DNA from: DATARH01 sp963773625
GTDB lineage: Bacteria > Pseudomonadota > Alphaproteobacteria > ATCC43930 > CGMCC-115725
Length of the DNA: 64,000 bases
Assembly (NCBI GenBank): GCA_963773625.1
Contig: CAVZCJ010000022.1
Span: 1 to 64,000, forward strand
Direction: 5' to 3'
This document shows positions 1-9,630 of the stretch, one piece after another. Below the pieces are notes generated by a model. That model was not told the DNA's origin. It saw only the letters and a program-made list of their open reading frames with translations, and searched no databases. The position numbers and the translations under genes are program-made. Each line of letters starts with the position of its first letter. Positions within the stretch are counted from its first letter, which is position 1.

Positions 1-52
1 ACAATGAGCGGTGAGACCAACGATATTGCGGTCTTGAAAGGGAGAGAACGCC

Positions 53-869
53 ATGGACTTCGGATTGCTCGACAAGCATGCGATCGTGACTGGCGGCAGC
101 CGGGGCATTGGCAAAGCCATCGCCCGAGGATTGGCGCGCGAAGGGGTCGATGTGGTGATCGTGTCCCGGAACAAGGCAGATCTGGAAGCGGCGGCACGCG
201 AGCTGGCGGCCGAAACGAACCGGCGCATACTTCCGCTTGCGGCGGATGTCACCAGCAAGGAGCAGGTGGACCACATGGTTGCCGAGGCGGCACAGCAATT
301 GGGCGGTGTGCACATCCTGGTTAACAGCGGGTCTTCGCCAGGCGGCTCGGCCACCGCGACCGGCCCGATCGAAACCGTCGTCGACGAAGATTTGATCGAG
401 GATTTCAACGTGAAGTATGTGGGCGCGTTGCGGTGCGCGCGCGCTGTCATCCCGTTCATGAAGACGGCGGGGTGGGGCCGCATCATCAACATAAGCGGCG
501 GCAACGCGCGCAATGCCGGCAATCTCAGCGGCGGCGCCCGCAATGCCGGCCTGGTACACATGACAAAGACGTTGGCCGTTCAACTCGGCCGTCGTGGGAT
601 CACGGTGAATTGCATCCACCCCGGCATCACCCGCACCGAGCGCACGCCGAGCCTGCTCGCCGCCCGCGCCAAACAGCTGGGCGTTTCCCCGGAAGAGGCG
701 GAGCGGCGGACTTCGCTCCGGACTCCCCGCGGGCAACGCCATCTGCCGCATGGTCGATGCGTCAGAGGTCGCGTTCGTCGCGACCTTCCTGGCCTCTGAC
801 AAGGCCTGGGCAGTCTAAGGCGAGCTGGTGGTGGCGAGCGGCGGTGCCGGACGGTCAGTCTATTACTGA
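53..869 (+). pseudogene. SDR family oxidoreductase, frameshifted, divergent active site
   Basis: The N-terminal two thirds read as a short-chain dehydrogenase/reductase: TGGSRGIG cofactor loop at residues 14-21, a central Rossmann fold, and the C-terminal helix region. The ATG at 53 follows a GGGAGAG ribosome site. The frame is lost near 715-731 by one base. In the restored frame the normal C-terminus is recognisable (NAICRMVDASEVAFVATFL, then GELVVASGGAGR) but has an in-frame TAA at 816-818 before the final TGA at 867-869. The usual Tyr-x-x-x-Lys catalytic pair is absent: the aligned stretch SGGARNAGLVHMTK has Gly and Asn in those places. It faces the catabolic genes that follow on the other strand. 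The family call is firm; the substrate is unknown. Confidence 0.8.
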
Positions 870-926
870 AATAGAAGACGAGCCGAAACTCGGCGTATTA
901 GCGACAGAACCCGCCGCCCCGGCGCG

Positions 927-1803
927 TTAACGGACCGAGGTGTAGACGTCTCGCCAACGCTTGATGGCGTCGATGTGACCGTCCACCGTGGTGAGGTTCG
1001 CGCCCATTGTCACGACAGATATCTGGCTTCCCCCAGCTTCGCGCCATGCCGCAATGTCGCCAGGCCATTGGTTGTCCCCGCGACTGTATTGCTGGATGAA
1101 CTGAAAGCGGAATGCATCGGCATCCCAGCCGAGCTCGCGCACCTTGGCCTGGATCCTCGCCTTGATTTGGATCGCTTCGGTTTGAGTCCGGCCCGAAAAC
1201 CGGAAACCGTCCCCGATCCTGGCCGCCCGGTCGAAAGCGGCCTCGCTGGTACCACCCAGCCAAATGGGGATCTGCCGTTTCGGCCGCGGCAAGATCCCGG
1301 CTCGGTCGATCCTGTGGTCGGGGTCTTCATAGTCGACTACGGGCTGTTCCCACAGCTTGCGGATCAGGGCGATCTGCTGCTCCTGGCGCTTGCCGCGACG
1401 GCGAAAATGTCTGGACATTTCGAGACCGTCGTCTTCCACCCCAGTTCCAGCCGATCCCGACCCCCAAGCGAAGCCGGCCGTCCGAGAACAGGTCGACATC
1501 CGCCGCCTGCTTGGCGAACAGGGCCGTCTGTCGCTGCGGCAGGATGATCACGCCGGTGGCCAATTCGAGTTTCTTGGTGACACCGGCGAGGTAGGCGTAG
1601 GTGACCAACGGCTCGTGGAACGGGTCGGTTTCTTTGTAAGGGCCGGTCAATTTCGGTTCTCTGCCGGCATGAACGGCGCCGAGGACGTGGTCGTAGATCA
1701 CGATATGGTCGTAACCCAAATCTTCCGCCGCCTGGGCAAACGCCTTGACTGCCCCGGTATCGCCACCGAGCTCGATCTGCGGATAAACCACGCCAGCTTT
1801 CAT
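927..1803 (-). pseudogene. LLM-class flavin-dependent oxidoreductase (luciferase-like), one frameshift
   Basis: This is a luciferase-like monooxygenase of the F420/FMN TIM-barrel superfamily. The N-terminal part has the ATGVIILPQR and DGRLRLGVGIGWNW signatures; the C-terminal part continues in another frame with RGKRQEQQIALIRKLW and PIWLGG. The two meet at a run of four C at 1439-1442 (GGGG on the coding strand), and removing one G joins them into about 291 residues, the usual family length. The ATG at 1803 follows AGAGGAAGTGTACG. It is the last gene of the minus-strand catabolic block. Such enzymes often oxidise heterocycles or sulfonates; the substrate here cannot be told. Pseudogene or sequencing error are both possible. 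Confidence 0.85.
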
Positions 1804-1909
1804 CGTACACTTCCTCTTGACTTAACCATGGTCGTTGGACCGTGAACCGCAACCAACGACGAGTTCGCGCGGGAATTTATAGCATCCGTCGTGTACGACT
1901 CGTCCCGCT

Positions 1910-3291
1910 TCAACCGAGCTCGAGGTTTGCCAGCGCCCTCCCCACCGTATCGACAATGCGGTCACACTCGGCGCGGGTGATCACCAAAGGCGGGCACAGG
2001 GCAATCGTCGTCCCATAATGTCGTCCACCACCCGACCGGCCGACGATGACGCCGTGATCGCGGCAGAAATCCATGACGCGGCCGAACTGTGCAGGATCGA
2101 GTTGTTCCTTAGTGGTGCGATCCTTCACCAGCTCGACGCCGATCAGCAGGCCCTTGCCGCGAACGTCGCCGACGGTTTTGTAACTCATGAGACCGCGCAA
2201 TCCGTCAATGAGGTAGGCGCCTATTTCCGCCGCGCGGCTGACGAGCTGCTCGCCCTCCATGATCTCGATATTACGCAGGGCGACCGCCGCGGCGACGGCG
2301 TGACCGCCATAGGTGTTGACCTGCGCCACCTGCCGATTCTCGGCAGGATCGCCGTAGAAGCTGTCGAAGACCTTGTTCTTCACCACAGTCGCGGCGATCG
2401 GTGCATAGGCACTAGAGATGCCCTTGGCGACGGCGATGATATCGGGCGCCACGCCGTAATGCTGATGCCGAACATCTTGCCGGTGCGGCCGAAGCCGTTG
2501 ATCACCTCGTCGATGTGCAAAAGGATGCCGTATTTGCGGCACAGGCTTTCGACCTCGGGCAGATATTCGTCCGGCGGCACTGCCACGCCGACGCCGCTCA
2601 TGACCGGCTCGACAATGATTTCCGCGACGGTTTCCGGCCCTTCGCCGAGGATAGTGGTCTCCATATTCTTGACGCAGGCGAGGCTGCAGCTCGGGTAGCT
2701 AAGGCCAAACGGGCAGCGATAACAGTAGGGCGGCGCGACATGCACGAAGTCGCCCGAAAACGGCTCGAACTTTGCCTTGCGCTCGCCCATGCCGCCGGCA
2801 TCGAGAGTTGCCAGCGTCGTGCCGTGATAGGCGTAATAGCGGCTGATCGTCTTGAAGCGGTATTCTCCCGGGTGTTCGTGCTTCATGTATTGGCGGGCGA
2901 TCTTGAAACCGGCTTCATTCGCCTCCGAGCCAGAGTTGACGAAATAAGTGTGGTAGCCACCGCCCATCAGCCCGTTGATTTTCTCGGCCAGGCCCGCGGC
3001 GGGCACGTTCATCGCCGTGTGCGGGAAATAGGACAACTTCCGCATCTGCTCGGCGGCGACCTCGGCGAGCTCAGCGCGGCCATAGCCGATATTGACGCAC
3101 CATAGACCCGCCATGCCGTCGAGGTACTCAGTGCCGTCTGCATCGACGATGGTCGAGCCCGAAGCGCCGGTGACAACGATCTGTTTGGCTTCCAGCACTT
3201 TGTGTTGAACGATCGGGTGTAGGACGTTGCCGAGGTCCTGCCGCACGACGGCTTCGCGGATCGCGGGATCGGGGGAATTCGGCAGCGACAT
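1910..3291 (-). pseudogene. class III (omega-type) aminotransferase, one frameshift
   Basis: This is a PLP-dependent class III transaminase (aspartate aminotransferase superfamily). The first reading frame gives the N-terminus through NSGSEANEAGFKIARQY and LLHIDEVINGFGRTG; the second supplies the lysine region VAKGISSAYAPI and the C-terminal small domain to position 1910. They join at about 2468 if one C is restored (KMFG then HQHYGVAPDI), giving about 460 residues, normal for the family. The ATG at 3291 has a GCGAGG site. All cofactor residues I can recognise are present, so the enzyme would be functional if the frameshift is artefactual. It probably transaminates an omega-amino acid or amine made by the preceding hydrolases; that role is inferred from context. 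Confidence 0.87.
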
Positions 3292-3338
3292 TGGCGGCCT
3301 CGCGCAGATGACGTTTCGGAGGGAACGGGGGCGATAAA

Positions 3339-4290
3339 TTATCCTCGGGTCTTTCGCGCGGCGATCCAGGCCGTGACCTCGTCGTAATGGTTGGTGATGT
3401 AATACTCGGCGATGCCGTCAGCGGTCGTGTTCCAGACGCCGTCATGGCCGAGGATGTAGCGTAGCGCCTCATCGAGATACTTCGCTGCGCTCGGGCGCCC
3501 GATGTTATGGGGGTGCAGAGACAAGCACATCACCCGGCCGCTCTCGGCGCCCTCGCGGTAGAGCGTATCGAATTGGTCCTTGATCATCTGCAGGAAGTAG
3601 TCGGCTTCTCGGTTCCAGGCGAGCATCCCAGCGTCATTAGTCTGGCCTGTGTACGGGACGTAGATGAATTTCTGTCCGCCCCGCACCCGGATCGGCCAGG
3701 GCTGGTCATCAATGATCCATGATGTGTGATAGAGGCAGCCGGCCTCGGCCATCAGGTCGTCGGTCCTAACCGTGTAGCCGGCGCCGCCGCCCAGGCGGCC
3801 CTTGAGACGCTTGCCGGTCATCTCTTTGAGATGGATGACGAAATCCTGCCAGTAGGCGCGTTCCTGGTCCTCGCTCAGGTCGTAAATCGGCCGGCTGTTG
3901 TAAAGCCCGTGCGCCATATAGTCCCAATCGGCGGCAACCATCGCATCCTTAATCTCGGGGAAATGGTCGAGGATCTCGAGGTTGAGGCAGCAGCACGCGC
4001 GCACCTTGTGCCTGTTCAGCACGTCGAGCATCCGCCAGAACCCGACGCGGTTGCCGTAATCCATCCGCGAATACTGCGGGATGTCGGGCTGCGTCGGCCG
4101 CCTTTCCGGGAGGTACTCGAAGAACTCCATGTTGGGCGCGACCCAGAATGCGACGCGCGCGTTGCCGGGCCATTTGATGACCGGTCGCTCGTTGATCGGC
4201 GCGTAGTCGAAGCGGCCGGGCGGGAGCGGCGCAACGCTCGCCTCGCGTGACGGCGCGGGCGCGGCGGGCGCCGGGGCTCTAGCGGGCGCC
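3339..4290 (-). CDS. polysaccharide deacetylase (PuuE-like), second module, no start of its own
   Basis: This NodB/PuuE-like carbohydrate-esterase-4 fold protein is read from KWPGNARVAFWVAPNMEFFEY through YMAHGLY, the SLHPHNIGRP metal-site-like motif and a normal C-terminus. It resembles the module directly upstream (4291-5217). I find no ATG, GTG or TTG at its N-terminus. Instead the frame continues upstream into an Ala/Pro-rich stretch (APARAPAPAAPAP) running on from the end of the first module. The simplest reading is one protein with two deacetylase domains and an Ala-Pro linker, interrupted by a one-base shift near 4290. Two separate genes with an error at the junction are also possible. 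PuuE-like enzymes open allantoin-type rings, which fits the ureidoglycolate lyase nearby. Confidence 0.75.
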
Positions 4291-5217
4291 CGCCCGACTG
4301 CGCCGCGAACCAATCGACAATCTCCGCCCCGGTTGCCTTCCACACCCCGGCATGCGCGCAGATATGGCCCAGCACGTCGTCGAGGTGCCGGATGCGCCAC
4401 GGCTGTCCCATGATCCACGGGTGCAGGTGGAGCACCATCAACCGGCCGGCCGTCGCGCCGTCGGCATACAGCCCGTCGAACCAGTCGCGCCACAACAGGC
4501 TGGTCTCGTCGATAGTCCGCCTGCCGTGCAGGTGAATGTAATTGTCGTCGAGATAGGCGTTGACGCCGAGCGAATAGAGCTCACCGGTCTTCGGCGTCAT
4601 CCGGTAGGGCTGCTCGTCGTTGCCCCAGTCGCAGACGTAGCGGATGTCCGCTTCGGCAAGCAGGTTCGGGGTGTTCGGGGTCTCTTGGAAATCGGGGCCT
4701 GACCAGCCGAGCGGCCGTTTACCTGTCGCTCGCTCGACTGCCTCGATCAAGTCGCGGATATAGGCGCGCTCCTCGTCCTCGGACATGCCGATATGGATGA
4801 GGCGGCGGCGCGAGAGGCCGTGAGCAATGAACTCGGCGCCGCGCTTCCGCCCTTCGGCGACGAGGACCGGATAGTGGTCGGCGACCGCCTTGTCCAGCGC
4901 CAGCGTCGGGGTGATCCCGTACTTGTCCAGCAAATCGAGGATCCGGAAAACGCCGACCCGGTTGCCGTATTCGTGGTTGCCCCAGCCGCCGATATCGGGA
5001 AATTGCGGCTGGTTGCCGGTCCACAACCCTCGGGGCCGCCCATTGGGCTGATGGCCACCGGCGTACCGGGCGGCACCTCCCAGTCCCAGTGCTCGAGGTT
5101 GACAATGACGGCGAGCGCGACGCGCGCTGCGCCCGGCCAGCGCAGCGGCGGCCGCGCCAAAATCGGCGACCACGGATAGAAGTCCTGATCCATGCCGTAG
5201 GCGCGCTTGGCTGGCAT
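4291..5217 (-). pseudogene. polysaccharide deacetylase (PuuE-like), first module, frameshifted
   Basis: This is the N-terminal deacetylase module. The ATG at 5217 has a strong GAGGAGG site. The sequence starts with RWPGAARVALAVIVNLEHWDW, typical of the PuuE/allantoinase-like branch, then shifts frame near 5027-5030 (CCC run) into GGWGNHEYGNRVGVFRILDLL, FIAHGLSRRRLIH and VLHLHPWIMGQPWR. A second shift near 4290 leads into the next module. The HG and HPW motifs sit where the family places metal and substrate ligands. The product likely hydrolyses a C-N bond in a ureide or cyclic amide rather than a polysaccharide; that rests on family branch and neighbours (amidase, AllA), not on direct evidence. 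Confidence 0.77.
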
Positions 5218-5307
5218 CGTTTCCTCCTCGGCAGTAACAACCCTGCGGAGCGCCGGCGGTCAGCGCGTGATGCGCTGTGCCCCGCCGGGACCTCCTTTCT
5301 GCCGCAG

Positions 5308-6696
5308 TTAGGCCGCGAGAGGGCGGCGGTCACGGAACGGAGTGGCTTTTTCGAACGCGTCGGCGATGCGCAGCACAGTCGCCTCCTGAAACGGCTTGCC
5401 GACGAGCTGGATCGCGACCGGCAGTCCGCCGGCGCCGAAGCCGAGCACACCGACATCGCCGGATAGCCGGCGACGTTGAACGGCATCGTAAGGCCCGGCT
5501 GCTGGAACACGTCCCATTTCGGCAACGCGTCGATTTTGGCGCCTCGTTCGGGAACACGGCGGTCAGCGCCACGTCAAGCATGGACATCGCTGCCTTCAAT
5601 TCGGCTCGTAACTCCCGCCGGCGACGCACCGCCTGGAGATAATCGACGCCTGAAACGAACGCGCCCAGCATCAGCCGGGTGCGCATCCGCTCGCCGAAAT
5701 CGGGCAGCCGCGTGCGCGACCATTCCTCGTAGGCGGCGGCGCGCTCGACGATTGAGATCAGCGAGCCACAGGCATGCCAATCCTGCAGCGGCGACAGCTG
5801 CACCTCGCGGATTTCGGCGCCGAGCCCGCGGAATGTCTCAATGCGGCGGTGATCCTGCGCTGTGTCGCCTCGCCGACCTTGTGATCGGTCTCGTGGAAAT
5901 GATTGATAACCCCGATCTTGAGGCCCTTGATCCCATCACCGAGCGCGGCGCGATAATCGGGGATCGGGCGTTTGGCGCTGGCCGGATCGCGTGGGTCATG
6001 GCCGGCAAGCGCCTGCAGCATGATCGCGCAATCCTCGGCGGTCCACGCCATCGGACCGATATGGTCGAGGCTGAACGCGGCGGGCGCGACCCCGGCGCGG
6101 CTGACGAGACCGTAGGTCGGCTTCAACCCGGCGATACCGCAATAGGCTGCAGGGCCGCGGATCGAGCCGCCGGTGTCGGTGCCGATGCCGCAGAGGATCA
6201 TGCCGGCGGCAATCGCTGCGCCAGTGCCGCTGCTGCTGCCGGCGGTGAAGTGGTCGATGTTCCACGGATTGCGCGCTGGCGGCTTCGGCAAGTCGAAGGA
6301 CGGCCCGCCATTGGCGAACTCGTGCGTCGTCAGCTTGCCCATCAGCACCGAGCCGGAGGCGGCGAGCTTTTCGGCGCAGGTCGCGTCGCCGTCAGGGATG
6401 TTGCCCTGCAGCAGTTTCGACTGGCAGGTCGTCGGAATGCCCTTTGTATCGACGATGTCTTTCAGGCCGATCGGGATGCCGTGCAGCGGGCCCTTCAGTC
6501 CACCGGCCATGATCGCCGCCTCGGCCGCATGGGCCTCGGCGAGGGCGCGCTCCTCAGTCAGATGGACAAAGGCATGGAGCTGGTCATCTAGCGCGTGCAC
6601 CCGGTCGAGACAGGCTTTGGTCAGCTCGACCGGCGACAATTGCTTCGCGGCGATTTGCCGGGACGCCTCGGCAATCGTCAGGATCGCCGCGGTCAT
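5308..6696 (-). pseudogene. amidase-signature (GatA-like) hydrolase, three frameshifts
   Basis: This is an amidase-signature enzyme with the Lys/Ser/Ser triad in place: GLKDIVDTKG holds the lysine and TAGSSSGTGAAIAAGM plus GTDTGGSIRGPAAYCG hold the serines. The N-terminal 280 residues are one clean frame. After that, three single-base deletions (about 5843, 5543 and 5441) must be repaired to reach the recognisable end GFGAGGLPVAIQLVGKPF. The repaired length is 463 residues, normal for the family, and each break is at a G/C doublet. The start overlaps the stop of the AtzG-like gene upstream (ATGA), implying translational coupling and a two-subunit enzyme. Likely role is amide hydrolysis in the ureide/N-catabolic pathway. 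Confidence 0.85.
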
Positions 6697-6890
6697 TGCA
6701 AGTCCTCCTCGGCAAAGCTGTAGGTCAGCGCCGGCTCGGCCATGCGACCGCGCGGCTTGCGCACGCGCTCGGCCATCGCGGCGATGCCGTCGCAGACCGT
6801 TTTCAGCTCGGCCTTCTCGGCATCGGTCAAAGTGAGCCCGGCCCGGGCCAGCAGATACTCGAACGCGGCGTCATTGATCGGTACCGGCAT
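6693..6890 (-). CDS. AtzG/GatC-like small subunit of the downstream amidase
   Basis: A 65-residue protein, mostly helical, ending in a proline-rich tail. Its size, the stop codon overlapping the amidase start by four bases, and its position match the AtzG-like family, whose members bind an amidase-signature partner (as AtzG binds AtzE) in the way GatC binds GatA. The start has an AGGA-containing ribosome site. I recognise the family from context and general sequence character rather than a catalytic motif, since it has none. If right, the amidase acts as a heteromer. Confidence 0.65.
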   Translation of the reverse strand: MPVPINDAAFEYLLARAGLTLTDAEKAELKTVCDGIAAMAERVRKPRGRMAEPALTYSFAEEDLQ

Positions 6891-6951
6891 GCGACCATCC
6901 TTTCGCTGCAGATCGGTCTGACGGCTCGGCTTGCGGCTCTCCTCGATCGGC

Positions 6952-7476
6952 TCAGAGCCAGTAGCGGCATTCTGCGGGAAGCGGCACGGCGTGAAAATCC
7001 TGCCGGTTGGTGTCGAGGTTTTCGAGGTTCACGAACTGGCATTCGTCGTGGACGAAATGCGGCCCCGCATGCCAGGTCGCGACATGGAGCTTTATGACGC
7101 GGTCACCCGGTATCCGGAACGCGACAATGTCCTCGAGCCGCGGTCGAGCCTCGTCGGCGAGGTCACCCGGCGGCGCGACGCCGATGAGCCATTCCTTGCC
7201 ACCCAGCGAACCGAGGCATTGCGTCACGCGCCGATGCCGCGCGATCCGGCTGAACCCGAGCCCGACATGCGGCAGATGCATAATCCATAGCCGCGGTACA
7301 CCATTCTGCAGGACTAGCTTTGCCTCGCTCGCCGCGGTTTCCGGATCGTATCCGGTCTCGGCGCCTTGGCCGCCGGCGCGCAGCGGAGCAATGACCTGAC
7401 CGTAGGGGGCAAACGATTCCGCTGTCAGCTCCCCGACATCCAACATGTGCAGGGGCAACGCGCTAGTATCCTTCAT
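6952..7476 (-). CDS. ureidoglycolate lyase family protein (AllA-like)
   Basis: 174 residues with the cupin-like AllA fold signatures: an N-terminal LTAESFAPYGQVI segment, then the core with KLHVATWHAGPHF, which holds the conserved histidine. AllA-type enzymes split ureidoglycolate into glyoxylate and urea in allantoin degradation. The ATG at 7476 follows GGGGGGCGACC. It lies 61 bases ahead of the AtzG-like/amidase pair, probably as the first gene of that operon segment. The deacetylase modules downstream (PuuE-like, possible allantoinase) support a ureide pathway. A related AllA-fold enzyme with a different substrate is possible. Confidence 0.85.
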   Translation of the reverse strand: MKDTSALPLHMLDVGELTAESFAPYGQVIAPLRAGGQGAETGYDPETAASEAKLVLQNGVPRLWIMHLPHVGLGFSRIARHRRVTQCLGSLGGKEWLIGVAPPGDLADEARPRLEDIVAFRIPGDRVIKLHVATWHAGPHFVHDECQFVNLENLDTNRQDFHAVPLPAECRYWL

Positions 7477-7639
7477 GGTCGCCCCCCGATTTGATCGATC
7501 CGGCCCGAAGCCTCATCTTGCCTAGTCGTCTTCACTGACCGCAATGCCGTCGCACAAAGGCTCTTGCGCCGAGATCGGTTTTGCAACGTTCAAGGTGCAT
7601 TTCCGCTATCGGCTTTCTTGGCCGTTCCGGCGACGGTTC

Positions 7640-7679
7640 CTGAGTGGCTGTTCACATGCCCATGTGAGCAGCCACTCAG
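7640..7679. promoter_or_regulatory. 19-bp inverted repeat in intergenic gap
   Basis: The gap 7477-7751 holds a near-perfect palindrome: arms CTGAGTGGCTGTTCACATG (7640-7658) and CATGTGAGCAGCCACTCAG (7661-7679) with only one mismatch and a CC centre. No T-run follows on either strand, so a classical intrinsic terminator is unlikely. It sits between the stop of the dehydrogenase gene (7752) and the start of the AllA-like gene (7476), so it could be a regulator's operator or an RNA-stabilising hairpin. Confidence 0.6.
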
Positions 7680-7751
7680 TTTGCGTCGCGGGTACTCATC
7701 AAAGTGCCCCGTTCCCGCCGTGCCGGCTAGCTGACCATCTGAGCAAGGCCC

Positions 7752-8645
7752 CTATCGGGTCTTCGGCATCTCAAAACCGGCGCCGCGCTCGACATGGCGC
7801 ACGATCGTGCTGATGTCGTGGTCGGCCGCACCCTCAAACATCGCATGCTTGTAGACGAGGCGCGCCGCCTGGCAGACCCACATCGGCACGCCCAGTTCCT
7901 CGCCCTGCGCGATCGCGAGGTCGATATCCTTCATGAGGATGTGGAGCGCCGCGCCGTAATCGAACGAGCGGTCCAGCACTACGGTCGGGATCACCGTTTG
8001 CGTGGCCCCGTTCCGGCCGCTCCCCGCATTGATCGCATTCACCATCACCTCAGGATCAAGCCCACCTTTCGCGCCCATTACGAAGGCTTCCGAGGTGGCA
8101 GCAAGCGAGACCGCGAACAGGATATTGTTGGTCAACTTCAGAACCTGCGCTGCGCCCGGCTTGTCGCCGGCGACAGTCAGCGTGCTGCCCCAGAGGGAGA
8201 TCAGCGGCCGTACCCGCTCGACCGAACCCGGATCTCCGGAGACCATCACCGACAGCGTGCCGGAACGCGCGCCAGACGGCCCGCCAGAGATCGGGCAATC
8301 CACAACGGTGACACCGCGCGCCGCCATCGCCTGCTCGACCTCTTTCACAAAGGGAACGCCGACTGTGCAGGTATTGACCAGGACCTTCATTGCGTTACAG
8401 CGGATCAGACCATTTGGCCCCAGCACCGCGTCGCGAAACGCCGCCAGCGTCGGCAGCGAGACGAATACGATCTCGCAGCGTTCTCCCAATTCCTGCGGCG
8501 AGGCGGCACGCCGCGCCTGACGTGCGAGCAGGGGTCGCATCGCGTCTTCGTTGATGTCGAAGATTGTCAGGGTGCGACCGGCATCGAGCAGCTTGTGGGC
8601 CATCGGCTGACCCATGTTGCCAACCCCCAGATATCCCACATCCAT
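7752..8645 (-). CDS. NAD(P)-dependent 3-hydroxyisobutyrate dehydrogenase family
   Basis: A beta-hydroxyacid dehydrogenase of 297 residues. The N-terminus MDVGYLGVGNMGQPMA is the GxGxxG NAD(P) site; VDCPISGGPSGARSGTL is the substrate-binding signature; KLTNN carries the catalytic lysine. The start at 8645 is chosen over the upstream frame extension because it follows GGGAGGAGCGCGCGAG and places the Rossmann motif at the N-terminus. The enzyme oxidises a small 3-hydroxy acid or reduces a semialdehyde (the family includes tartronate semialdehyde reductase, which would fit glyoxylate from the AllA step); the substrate is not resolved. The gene is intact, unlike several neighbours. Confidence 0.9.
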   Translation of the reverse strand: MDVGYLGVGNMGQPMAHKLLDAGRTLTIFDINEDAMRPLLARQARRAASPQELGERCEIVFVSLPTLAAFRDAVLGPNGLIRCNAMKVLVNTCTVGVPFVKEVEQAMAARGVTVVDCPISGGPSGARSGTLSVMVSGDPGSVERVRPLISLWGSTLTVAGDKPGAAQVLKLTNNILFAVSLAATSEAFVMGAKGGLDPEVMVNAINAGSGRNGATQTVIPTVVLDRSFDYGAALHILMKDIDLAIAQGEELGVPMWVCQAARLVYKHAMFEGAADHDISTIVRHVERGAGFEMPKTR

Positions 8646-8665
8646 CTCGCGCGCTCCTCCCGCCC

Positions 8666-9619
8666 TCAGTCGACCTTTTCGAATTTCTGTAGGCAGCGAA
8701 TATGCGCAGGGCGCGGCGTGTCGGGAAAAATTTGCGGCCAGCCGGTCCACGACACCTCGCCGACATAAACATCGCCGCGTAAATCGACGGCGAGCCCGTG
8801 CGGCGCGAGGAACTTGCCGAGCTCCGTCCCGGCCGGCGTCTCACCGAAACGGCCGATCAGCTTGCCCTCATGATCGACAATGCTGACCCGCGGACCGAGA
8901 TTGGGGATATCGCGGCTGACTGCGGCAGCCGGTCCAACCTCGCCAACATAAAATATCGGCTTGTGCCCATAGGGCATGCAGAGCCCGCAGGGGCGATGCA
9001 GGTTCTGCCACTGCGTCTCGAACTTGCCATTTCCATCGAAGACCTGGACGCGATGATTTTCGCGGTCGGCGACATAGACCCACCCGTCGGCGTCGCAGCA
9101 GATGTTGTGGACGATGTTGAACTCGCCCTCCCCGGTCCCGGGCTGTCCCCAGGACATCAGCAGTTTGCCGTCCGGGGAATATTTGTGGACTTGGGAATTG
9201 CCGTAGCCGTCGGAGACGTAGATGTCACCGTTCGGGGCCAGCGCGGTGTGGGTGCAGCGGTGAAACGGCTCCCCCGACATATAAGGCGCCGGCTTTCCGG
9301 GCACGCCGAGCTCCAGCAGCAACTTGCCCTCAAGCGTAACTTTGCGGACGAAATGTCCGCCGTCGTCAGTCAGAAACAGCGTGTCGTCAGGTGCCATGTG
9401 GACGCCGTGCGCCCGCGGGTATTGTCCCTCGCCCCAGGAACGCAAGAAATTGCCGTCGCGATCGAACACCATCATCGGGTGTTCGCCGCGATTGAAGACG
9501 TAGACGTTATCGTGGCTGTCGACCCCGACGCCGCCAACCTCCTTGAACGACCAACCGTCGGGCAATTTCGCCCAATCGGCATTGACCCGGTATCGGTAGT
9601 CGCCGCTCCCCACGATCAT
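8666..9619 (-). CDS. NHL-repeat six-bladed beta-propeller protein
   Basis: 317 residues made almost wholly of NHL-type propeller blades: repeated segments such as GVGVDSHDNVYVFNRGEH, HTALAPNGDIYVSDGYGN and NICCDADGWVYVADRENH. The ATG at 9619 has AAGGAG seven bases upstream. No signal peptide is visible, so it is probably cytoplasmic. Family relatives include peptidyl-alpha-hydroxyglycine amidating lyase-like proteins and lactonase-like propellers; HRV and H-containing loops could bind metal. In a catabolic operon beside a Baeyer-Villiger enzyme, a lactone or ester hydrolase role is possible but unproven. Confidence 0.85.
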   Translation of the reverse strand: MIVGSGDYRYRVNADWAKLPDGWSFKEVGGVGVDSHDNVYVFNRGEHPMMVFDRDGNFLRSWGEGQYPRAHGVHMAPDDTLFLTDDGGHFVRKVTLEGKLLLELGVPGKPAPYMSGEPFHRCTHTALAPNGDIYVSDGYGNSQVHKYSPDGKLLMSWGQPGTGEGEFNIVHNICCDADGWVYVADRENHRVQVFDGNGKFETQWQNLHRPCGLCMPYGHKPIFYVGEVGPAAAVSRDIPNLGPRVSIVDHEGKLIGRFGETPAGTELGKFLAPHGLAVDLRGDVYVGEVSWTGWPQIFPDTPRPAHIRCLQKFEKVD

Positions 9620-9630
9620 GGCAACTCTCC

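Noticed and set aside
2018..2698. Plus-strand frame opposite the aminotransferase
   Set aside because: Antisense shadow of a gene with intact PLP-binding motifs.
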